Assembly (NCBI GenBank): GCA_020091685.1
Contig: CM034601.1
Coordinates: forward strand, 15,396,972 to 15,460,971
Direction of reading: 5' to 3'
Source: Lutjanus erythropterus
Taxonomy: Eukaryota; Chordata; Actinopteri; Lutjaniformes; Lutjanidae
Length of the DNA stretch: 64,000 bases
The position numbers and the translations under genes are program-made. The notes beneath the pieces were generated by a model. That model was not told the origin of the DNA and ran no database searches. It saw only the letters and a list, made by a program, of their open reading frames with translations. Positions 55,353 through 64,000 of the stretch are shown one piece after another; position 1 is the first letter of the stretch, and each line of letters opens with the position of its first letter.

Positions 55353-56266
55353 TTATTTGCTGTCCAACTTTGACAAGCTAGCTAGCTAACTGTTTCAGCT
55401 AAGTTAGCTAACAACTGACAATAATTCTCTCTGGTGCCACTGAATAACGTGAGTAATGTGTAACCATGGTAACTGTGCACATTATGCCATATTATGACAG
55501 CAACCGCCATGACAGCCTAAACAGGGAGGGAGGGAGGGAGTCAAGGGGACAATCAGGCTTTATGCAACACGAAAATAGTGACCTACTTAACTTGGGGAAA
55601 TATTTTGCATTCGTGACACCTGTGTTTACCCCACTATTTCATATCAATATGACTGCAATGAAAAAGGTCTATTGATTCCCATTAATGGGAAGAAAAATTG
55701 TAGTTTTTGCCATGTGGCATTATGACCATGAATGTGAGTCCAAGATAAATTACCCTATGAAAACAATAAACATATATCATAACCACTAAAATGGCATTTT
55801 TTTATGTGCTGTTATTTGTATTACACTTATCAACAATAAGGCCAAGGAGTGTTTCCCGTATATTGGCAGCACTTTACCATCTCTCCATTAGGGCTATCAC
55901 GAAGAAAAGCATTCACAATGACAATATTATTGCAATATCTATAGAAATTTTTTAAAAAGAAATTGAAATAATAATGCTATTAATCAAATTAATCTTTAAG
56001 TTTCTTTATTTGCATTTTTTGGCAAATGAATTATACTCAAAATACAAGTGTAAGGTGGTAGAGAGTGAGTGTCTGCAACCCTGCTTGTATTAAATTGTAC
56101 AAAAGGTGCAATTACACTTGGACTATTTAAGAAAATCTTTATCCTACACCAGGGATTCCCAGAGTGGGCCACAGCCCCTGGTGGGCAGTGAAAGTACTAC
56201 AGGTGAGCCAACATTTTTAAGTTTCAATTTTGTAAGTTTGAAATTACCATAAAATATGTGATTAAT

Positions 56267-56470
56267 GGGTGCTCCCATAGCTCAGTTGGTAAAGCCTTCG
56301 CCCCATGTGCTGAGGCTGTTGGTCCTCTGCAGCGGTCGCTGGTTTAATTTGGACCTGTGACCTTGCTGCATTCATTCCCCTCTCTCTACCCCCTTTCCAG
56401 TCATATCTTCAGCTGTTCCTATCCAAAATAAGGCAAAAGCCCAAAAAATAATCTTAAAAAAATAAATAAA
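56267..56470 (+). mobile_element. tRNA-derived SINE, copy 2 (near full length)
   Basis: Begins 'gggtgctcccatagctcag', with an A-box-like 'tagctcagttggtaaag' and a decayed B box ('ggtttaattt'). A tRNA-unrelated body follows ('ctgcattcattcccctctct', 'ctttccagtc') and then an A-rich tail (about 56440-56470). Not a functional tRNA: no acceptor-stem pairing or intact T loop. Confidence 0.8.
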
Positions 56471-57170
56471 TTGATTAATATTTAAAAAGTTATCTGAATA
56501 AATAAAACAAAGCCATAGAATTTAAATTATGTGTTAATTTAAGTTATCTGATCTAGTTTAACAGGTGTCACACTGCATTTAGTGACCTGTGTAATTGTAA
56601 TTTCAATTTCCATATACTTGAGATTCCCCACCTCCCGCTGAGTACACAAAGATACCAGGTCCTTTTTGTTTTAAATTGTCATGTCTAGACCTCTTAACCT
56701 CCCATCTGGATACAAAACCCTTCAGGATACACCTTATGTGAAACACACCCTAGGGAGTCGGTGCCGATACCTGACAAAAGAGTGTGAAAACACTCTGAGT
56801 ACGGTACCGATACTTGCGGCAGACAAAAAGGTGTGAAACACACCACGTTCCTCAGGTATAAATGTTTAGGTCTCCACATGTTCGGGGTCTTTCTTCACTC
56901 TGACCTCTAGTGTGTTGATTGACCTTTTCTTTGCAAAGAAAATAAAAACCTTGTCGGCCGGCAGAAGTAGCAGAGAATTTCCATAACACCTGTCACTAGT
57001 AAGACTGGTCTGATGTGTTGATCAGAGTTGTGATCAAAGGTTTGAATGGACCACAGAAGATTTTCAGATGTCAAACTGGCCAAATACACCATTTCGGATA
57101 CTTACACTATGGAGTAACTTTCTCTTTATAGCTTATTTTCTACACAACTACATACTATGTTAATTGAATT

Positions 57171-57194
57171 AGATAAGATAAGATAAGATAAGAT
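57171..57194 (+). repeat. (AGATA)n pentanucleotide run
   Basis: Nearly five perfect AGATA units followed by a short poly(A). Confidence 0.9.
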
Positions 57195-58207
57195 TAAAAA
57201 AAAAAAAAATAGTAGTTCCTTATGAAATAATAATAAAATAAATAAACAAAATAAATAAAATAATATTTGTCCTTGGTTCAAAAAGTAAATCTAGAGAAAC
57301 CCTCAAATGGTTAATATTTGCTTCATATAGTATCTTATACCATGTGTTGCAGTCAGCTGTCTGTGTGGTGAGGGGTACTGAGTGAGATGTAGCGCCATCT
57401 AATGGTCAGTCTCAGAACTGGGAGTAATTGCCAGATGATACCTAATCTCTGATGCAGGCGTCATGAGTTCTTCTCAGCCTTAATGTTTGTTTGACTGAAT
57501 TCTGCAAATTGATGCCCATCACATTTATTGGTGCTGTCTGAATTTAAAGGAACAAGTGAAGCAGACAACACCATGGAAATAAATAACTTTGATGCACATT
57601 GATGCAGTTGGGTAACTTTCTGGCTCTGATCTTTTTTTAAACTACTGTATTGAACATGAAAGGGCAGACAATGGGCAACACATCAGGGTAAATGACCCCA
57701 AACCAGTTTGCCCTGTTGTTTCCACGTTAAATATTTAAAGCTGGAAAACAAATCGGAAGTGACAGAAGATCACCTGTTGTTCAATCTGTGACATAATGTC
57801 ACCTTTTCTGGTTTAGCCTGCAAAACACCTTTTGTGCGGCTGAGCTTTCACCCAGCGAGTGACAAAACTTTCACTAATGTTGAAATTTAACATACCACTC
57901 CTCAGCCTGTGTATAGACAAAGACACGTTTACCTGCCACAGTGACGTCCTTAACTCCACGTTATTGTTTTGCCGGATGAATTGAGGAGGAACAGTCGACT
58001 TGTACCGCCCATTGTACACAAAGCTTCCCGTACCCAGCAACCACAGTGCATCCATATATGTGAAACCTAAACACTGCAGCCTACATCATCCTCAGTAACG
58101 GGACCGTCAGAGCTGTGATCACACTGTGCCGAAACACACAGGTGAGGTTTTGGCCACTGCGTTGCCGCTGAGGAAAAATAACGGTTAAGTGATAAGAAGG
58201 AGGAACG

Positions 58208-58397
58208 ATGGCCATTAACGGAAAGACGGGCACCTGCAGAAGTCCTGTGCCAAAGGGATACCAACAGAAGAAGCCTGAGGTGGAGGAACGGGGGTACTGG
58301 GGGACCAAAGCCGAGTTCATCCTGACTGTGATGGGAGCGATCATCGGACCTGGGAATGTGTGGAGGTTCCCCTACCTGTGCTATAGAAACGGCGGAG
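58208..58397 (+). CDS. SLC6 transporter exon 1 (start)
   Basis: Residues 1-63 plus one base: [20 protein letters not shown] ... [20 protein letters not shown] then [17 protein letters not shown]. Donor GGAG|GTGAGT. Confidence 0.93.
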
Positions 58398-59306
58398 GTG
58401 AGTGATTTTACACAAGAACTCAAGAACAGGGACCATTACTATCATCATTATTGTTGTTGTTGTTGTTGTTAGCCAGCATGTTTTCTCTCGGTGCATAGCG
58501 AAGTAAAGACCTTCTATTTTTTATTTATTTATTTATTCATTTATTTATTTATTTGCAGGTGTGTTCTTCATCCCATACATCTTATTCATGTTTACATGTG
58601 GAATCCCCTTATTCTTCCTTGAGACTGCGTTAGGACAGTACACCAGCCAGGGAGGAATCACGTGCTGGAGAAAGATTTGCCCGCTTTTCCAAGGTAAATA
58701 AAATAAAAATAAAATGAATACAATAATTTTCCTTATAATTTCTTTTGAAAATATCCACTGTAGTACACTTAATGCGTAGCCGGACACGTAGACTTGTGCG
58801 TAATTACGCACGACGTGTATCATTTTGTCCATATCATTATATGTTTAATTTGCTTTTTGCACAGCCTACTCTTTTACACACACATTGTTATAAGTGCAGT
58901 AATACAATTGCCCACTATGACTTGTGGTTTGTATGATATTCCTCTCATGACATGCAAGGACATACAAACAGTGTTATAAACTGTAAACTCAGGGAAAAAT
59001 GTTGCTTTGCAAGTTCAGTATATTTTCTGTATTATAGCTTTATATATATGTACATATGTACACAGCTCATCTTTGGTGCACTGGTAGACAGGAAAGTGTA
59101 TGTGGAGGCTCATATCGTGGCTTATATTGATGCAATGAGGTTCCTGCTTCAGGTTCCAGATGGTGGAGTGCCAGTTAACTGTTTGCCTTCTCTGGTGTTA
59201 CTACATGTGAGGCACTTGTAAGACAGAGTCAGAGAGGCTTTAACCCACCAACAGCTGCCCTTGGTACTCATCCAGACTCACAGTTGTATTTAGTCAACTC
59301 TGCAAG

Positions 59307-59365
<59 letters not shown>

Positions 59366-62300
59366 TTTGAAGAGGGCTGAGTGGTCTCTCTGTTCCTAAA
59401 TGTGGCAATTCTGCAAAACTCACTTTTTCTCACTTAGCTTGTTTTTTTTTTCCTTTCTTTTTTTCCAGGCATGGGTTATGCCAGTCACTTAATCATCGCA
59501 TTCAGTGCCACCTCCTATATCATCATAATGGCATGGGCGTTCTTCTACCTGTTCTCATCATTCAGTGCAGATTTGCCTTGGGCCACATGTGGAAACTACT
59601 GGAACACAGGTAGGCTGTCCTGCAGCCTTTGGTGAGAGATTTGAAAGACAGTATCATTTATAAAATTACCAGAATTTAGTAAGGTGACTTTATTTTTAGC
59701 TGAGATTTATTTGATCACTCATTTAAATAACTGATACTGTGGAAAAATTGGTTAGGTATTGGATTACTGCCTATCAGGGGAGGAAGTAACTAATAATAAA
59801 TACTGCCACTACTACTACTACTAGTTAAGTAGTTTTTTGGGTAGTTGTACTTTTATTAGTAACTAACTTAAAATGCAAGTAGTTTTTGAGACTAATATTT
59901 TGTACTTTCACTTGAGTATTTTTCTAACACCCGTACTTTTACTTGAATTTGAGTACAGATTTCCAGTTCTCTTTCCACCTCTGAAGTGTAATTCTTCCCA
60001 ATTTACAGTTCAGGCTGGAGATTTGTATTAACAGTGTACCAATACAGTAAGCTATGTACTGATATATACATGTAGGTACAAGAGAACAAGATGTCAAGTT
60101 AGGGAGAGGGTAAAAATATGGGAACTTAATAATTAACACGACCTTGTTGTGTTTCTTTCACTGTCAGCCAACGGTATCACCGTGCAGACGAAAGTGGGTC
60201 TCTACCTATGTAAGAGAGGTGCACGCTCATGACAGCGCAGGATGTAAACATTTATGGCATCTTGCTTGGCTGAGCTGTAACCTCTCCTCCTTTAGTAGAT
60301 CCACACTTCCTTCTCTGCAGTGATGCAGTTGGCCAAAGCCATTGCAGGGGGCGTACGAGGTCCTGTGTGAACCTGATGTGTGAGGCCCTGCTCACATGCA
60401 TGGATATGAATCACACACACACACATATTCTAGTTCCACTGCAATACTGCATGCATAATCTTGGTGCAATACATTTTTGTCCAGATATATTATGAGCAAT
60501 GTCGCAGCAGCACAGCTTGTGACTGCTCCCCCTGCAGATGATTAAGTGTTAAGCACCGTCTGAATACACTCTGTATCTGAGGAACTGAGATCTTTAAGAA
60601 GTATCACCTAAGACTAGGAGAAGAGAGAATTTCATGTCTCTGAATACTTTCAATCATGTATGTCAGGCAAGTACCATAGCATGTGCATCAGAGGGCCGTC
60701 TCCCCTGGCATATCAAGGCCCTTGGTTTAACCTATATTTTAACTATATAATTTTGACATTGTCCAGTAGACTGTGTTCAATATCTTAAATAGAATGAGTC
60801 TGGTTTCAAGATTGATGAGCCCTGATTGGACTCCCACACTGCTTTAAAGGCAGAGGCAGAATTGTCTGAGCAGTGCAGAAGCATTAAGTAATAATGAGAT
60901 GCTTGGTGTCCCAGCCTAAAAACCTTAAGTAACTGCACGAAGATGTCTGCAGTGGGGCGTGGTGTGAAGGGAGATGCAAGTGTTTAGAGATGTCTAATCT
61001 TGGAGGGCAGTTTACTTACTTTTAACCGCAGACAGTACCCTGTTTTCCTTCCAGACCTCGTCCTTTTGGGGGATATTGCCATAAAAATGCTGCTGTGGCA
61101 CATAACAGGTGCCTTTTCTCAACCAGGATATCTGCATTGATTTTGACCAGACAAAATATGCTGGAGGTGAAGCAAGTGCACCAATTTTTGCTAAATAGAA
61201 CCAAGACGAGTATGTTTTCAAACAAGTGTCATGTCGCACAGTTTGTTCACTAACGCACGGAGCAGGTTAGGACATCCGAATTAAAAACTGAAGAGGCAAT
61301 CGGCTGTTAGCTCACTCACTCACTCACATTGCTTCCAGTTAAGAAGCAGTGTTTCGCCCTCAGTCCATTTTGCGTACTCCGTAAGGGCGTATACTTCGCA
61401 CAGCCTATGTGACGGTTCTGCGGTCGACGGATGTAGTTCAGTAATGAAACTGCTCAGAACAAGGTCTGTGGATTATCTCGATTATTATCGAGTAGCCGGG
61501 TCATGATTTCTGGAAAAAGGCTTTGCTTTTGAGTTTTTCAAATGGTTTTGCACTCTGAACATCACAAGCTAAGCACGATCTAGTTCCATTATAATCAAGA
61601 GAAGGCAAATATCTCTATAGCCAATATCCCCAGAGTTTGACAACTCACAACAAAACAAACAAAATGGATAAATGGCTCTACAGGTAAGAGGAAAAATATA
61701 TATTTTTTAATTTTGGGGTGAAGTGACCCTTTAAGTTCCCAACTTTTTACCACCTTCTTCCCTAACTTCACATCTTGTTCAGATTACTTTAGAAAACTAA
61801 CAGCAACAACAGCAATGAGTGTAATCTAAAATGTCATGAAATGCCATAAACACAGATTATATAACTACTTTGTATGTCATTCTCTCTGATGGATTCCACA
61901 AGGTACATTTAAGTTTACCTAATTTGAAAATGAGCAATTTCACATTCCAGTTTTCTTGTACTAGAGTCATGCTTGGACCTCAACCATCCAAATCTGAGCC
62001 TCAGCATGACATCCAGACCGAACGCCACTCTTCCTGTTGTGGAGTTCTGGCAGTAAGCATGTAGTCAACTCATACAAGCTTCGCTGATACTAATCTTTCT
62101 TTCAATCCCTTCCCTTTCCTTCTCCTTCTCCCTTTTAACTTTTCTCATAAATCTCTCTAGATCCACTCTTCATCCCCCCCTCCCCCCCCCCCCCCCCTTT
62201 TTTTTTAGCCAACTTTTGATTTTCTCCCCCTTCATTCCTGACAGTCATCCACCCTCTCATCCTGCTACCTGGATTTCTTCTCTCCCTATAATTCTGTTTC

Positions 62301-62513
62301 CCTCCCTTTCACCTGTCGTTTATTTTTGATCTCCGTCTCAACCCCTCAACCCAACCATTGCCCCCTTCCTCTCTTTCTAGGCGTCGAGTTCTGAAAATCT
62401 CTGGCGGGATCGAGGAGGTGGGCAGCTTGAGGTGGGAACTGGTCTTGTGTCTCATCCTGACCTGGGTCATCTGTTACTTTTGTGTTTGGAAAGGCATTAA
62501 ATCAACAGGAAAG
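58208..62513 (+). CDS. SLC6-family Na+/Cl- dependent transporter, N-terminal part (5 exons, runs off window)
   Basis: Plasma-membrane symporter of the GABA/betaine/taurine/creatine group, closest in my judgement to GAT2/GAT3/BGT1 (slc6a13/a11/a12-like). Five exons join in frame to 229 codons: cytosolic N-terminus (1-35); TM1 with [16 protein letters not shown] (49-64); TM2 with [15 protein letters not shown] (82-96); TM3 (about 113-139); extracellular loop 2 with the conserved Cys pair C149/C158 and N-glycosylation sequons at N165 and N175; [13 protein letters not shown] (182-194); and TM4-start [20 protein letters not shown]. The ATG at 58208 has A at -3 and G at +4. Oddities: TM1 reads IIGPGN instead of the usual IIGLGN, and Ala44 replaces the Glu of GAT2/GAT3/BGT1. 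About 600-residue relatives imply that nearly two thirds lies to the right. Substrate not assignable. Confidence 0.93.
58517..58555 (+). repeat. (TTTA)n run before exon 2 acceptor
   Basis: About nine ATTT-type units with one 'attc' interruption, ending directly in ttgcag. It forms the pyrimidine-rich part of the acceptor. Confidence 0.8.
58559..58693 (+). CDS. SLC6 transporter exon 2
   Basis: Residues 64-108 plus one base: [45 protein letters not shown]. 135 bases. Acceptor ttgcag|GT, donor CAAG|GTAAAT. Confidence 0.95.
59311..59362 (+). repeat. (AG)26 microsatellite
   Basis: Perfect 52-base AG dinucleotide run in the intron before exon 3, about 105 bases upstream of its acceptor. Confidence 0.95.
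59469..59609 (+). CDS. SLC6 transporter exon 3
   Basis: Residues 109-155 plus one base: [48 protein letters not shown]3 and the first loop Cys (C149). Acceptor ttccag|GC, donor ACAG|GTAGGC. Confidence 0.95.
59765..59992. mobile_element. Common fish short repeat (AAGTAAAAGTAC type)
   Basis: Repeated 'gtacttttacttgaatttgagta' and 'agtactt' motifs, with an edge that reads, as reverse complement, 'cagaggtggaaagagaactgg'. This matches a repeat I know as frequent in fish genomes. Lies in the intron between exons 3 and 4. Confidence 0.55.
61965..62052 (+). CDS. SLC6 transporter exon 4
   Basis: Residues 156-184 plus two bases: [20 protein letters not shown] then ATLPVVEFW. Found by looking for the EFW motif and a phase-2 donor to fit exon 5. 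Acceptor tactag|AG, donor GGCA|GTAAGC. It carries the second loop Cys (C158) and two N-glycosylation sequons. Confidence 0.9.
62174..62197 (+). repeat. Poly(C) run interrupted once
   Basis: C7 T C16 followed by T9, in a long pyrimidine-rich intron stretch (about 62095-62380) before exon 5. Confidence 0.9.
62381..62513 (+). CDS. SLC6 transporter exon 5
   Basis: Completes Q185, then residues 186-229: [44 protein letters not shown]. Acceptor ttctag|G, donor AAG|GTTAGC. The next expected exon (a V-V-Y-F-T-A-T-F-P-like start) is not in the remaining sequence. Confidence 0.95.
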
Positions 62514-64000
62514 GTTAGCAACTCAAACACTGAAACACATTAATAAATGTTTCACACATTTTTTGTAAAAATCTGATCAAAAATTAGCCGAAAAAAGTTA
62601 GTATTATGTTTTCAGAAGCATAGTTTCATGCATTTCAAGTTATTTAAAGGAACAATATGTAACAATTTAGCATCCAAAATTGAGTCCAAATACTGAGTTA
62701 GAACCGTAGACAGTATGTTAAATATCCTATTTAATTTGCAATCTGTGGTTGAAGCGAGTTGTTTCCCCAGATGTGAGTAAGCTCAGGCAGGCTGCAGGAA
62801 GACAAGTGCAACACTATCATTTCCTACACTGTAAGCTGACAAGCTGTTTATACCCGTCAACTGTCTTTCAATGTAAATCTACAGGACAAGACTGTTATTC
62901 CAAAAACAAAAGCTCCCTGCTCTGAAAATACACTCTCTGGAGTCGGAGTTCAGTGACCCATCAACATATTGCTCAATTTAACACTTATAAATATCCACCC
63001 ATGAGATTATTAATAATTACATAGCTGACACTTAACTCATTCAGAGAACATTCAGCATTAATCAAAACTTTGATTAATGTGAAATGGGCCGACAAAAACT
63101 TTTATTCTGGGCCAGAATGGAAATTTCAAAGGACACTGTGGCTGTAGAGTATTTTGACTTAGCATGTTTCTTTCATTTCTGATGACATATTATACATATT
63201 ATAATTTATTACACTAAACATATTACAGATTTCATCATATTAAATCTGATTATCTACACATAAGGTCACCCAAACAAGACACCAGTCATAGTGTAAATAT
63301 GAATTGCATATGCTAATGTATTTATATTCAATAGCCAAACTTTTTTTTTTTATCTTGCACCCTTCTGTTCACACTAAGTCACCTTTTCCACCAAAGTTCC
63401 CAGAGCAAAAACCAGGTCATTATCATCTTTTTCATGTCATTTATTTATATGACCATGATATGGCATGGCACAATCAAAACATATAATACAAACGGCAAAA
63501 CTATAGCACACAGCATGGCGAGGCACAGCCCTAACTGGCGTCCCACTCACAGTTGTGTTGCGTACAATGCCTGACACAGCTGGAGCCCCACCAACTGATA
63601 CCAGGTGTCTGGTGCACATACACCTGAGGGCCGACTGCCTGCAGGTTCAGTACCTTGTCAGCCAGACTGCAGGAAAGGCAGATATCTGTGTGTGCTGACC
63701 CCTGGCATCACAGACGGGTTCTAGGAACACGGAACATCGCCTTCTCTGACAGGCAGGAACCAGAAGGTGGTGTTGATGGCAAGTTAACTGTATGGTAGAT
63801 AGACTGACAGTCTGTTAGATCGACATGTTGTTGCGTGTTGTTGGCTAATATTGTATGCTTTGATTTCTTGGTTGGATGAGAAAACTGAGGGTAATTAATT
63901 GTCTGTTGCTTTGTGGTTTTGGCAGCATTCTGCCTATGACAGCAGCAAACTGGCTGGCTTGTTGTCAAGCATGTTCAGTCGCACTTTATTTTACACTAAT
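62514..64000 (+). other. SLC6 transporter intron 5 (partial)
   Basis: No further exon found. Contains copy 3 of the ~450 bp repeat (62640-63085) and otherwise unremarkable AT-rich sequence up to the window edge. Confidence 0.7.
62640..63085 (-). repeat. ~450 bp interspersed repeat, copy 3 (inverted)
   Basis: As reverse complement it shares 'cctgcagcctgcctgagctt', 'aaacaactcgcttcaaccac', 'attaaataggat', 'agcaatatgttgatgggtcactgaactc'-type sequence and 'cacattaat' with copy 1. The plus-strand edge is 'ttatttaaaggaacaatatgtaac'. Confidence 0.75.

Larger units (their letters stand above)
54771..58207. other. Divergent intergenic region, jakmip2 / SLC6 gene
   Basis: About 3.4 kb between the two 5' ends. 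It contains a SINE, a (GTT)8 run, an AGATA pentamer run and AT-rich sequence. No further gene supported. The last part must include the SLC6 gene promoter and 5' UTR, but no clear core element was found. Confidence 0.6.

Noticed and set aside
56267-56345. Possible tRNA gene
   Set aside because: A-box and B-box-like motifs are present, but the stems do not pair and it continues into a SINE body with an A-rich tail.
60170-60235. Possible extra SLC6 exon after a 'tttcactgtcag' acceptor
   Set aside because: The frame does not fit exon 3 phase with any SLC6 loop sequence, while 61965-62052 fits perfectly with EFW and both phases.

Overview
The window is vertebrate nuclear DNA, almost certainly from a teleost, probably a percomorph. 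It has small exons with GT/AG borders in long AT-rich introns, no operon-like gene packing, and many short fish-type foldback transposons, SINE and LINE remnants. The order dpysl3 - jakmip2 is the one found on human 5q32. No tool was run; gene models were built by reading splice borders and translating, with family identity judged from memory of vertebrate proteins.

Layout. (1) 1-3036, minus strand: the 5' end of dpysl3 (CRMP4), consisting of the first coding exon of the long isoform (2683-3036) in a CpG-rich patch and the start of its first intron, running off the left edge. (2) 3037-19082: a gene-poor interval, with the dpysl3 promoter side at the left and the jakmip2 3' side at the right, full of foldback repeats. 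(3) 19083-54.7 kb, minus strand: a complete jakmip2 gene. I could place 22 coding exons that splice in frame to 822 codons, all with phase-0 borders, from the start at 37481 to the stop at 19083. A non-coding leader exon lies about 17 kb upstream at 54517-~54750. (4) 54.8-58.2 kb: divergent intergenic DNA with a tRNA-derived SINE. (5) 58208-64000, plus strand: the first five coding exons (229 codons) of an SLC6 Na+/Cl--coupled transporter of the GABA/betaine/taurine/creatine group, running off the right edge.

The three genes are independent transcription units. dpysl3 (cytoskeleton and axon growth), jakmip2 (coiled-coil, microtubule and Golgi associated, neuronal) and the SLC6 gene (osmolyte or transmitter uptake) do not form a pathway. 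jakmip2 and the SLC6 gene are head to head, about 3.5 kb apart.

Most notable: a spliced upstream ORF in the jakmip2 leader that encodes a very acidic 36-residue peptide and stops 11 nt before the main start; a GC-AG intron exactly where short and long JAKMIP isoforms diverge; an unusual Gly-Pro-Gly-Asn in place of Gly-Leu-Gly-Asn in transmembrane helix 1 of the SLC6 protein; and several long inverted-repeat elements, including a ~570 bp hairpin beside the jakmip2 3' end.
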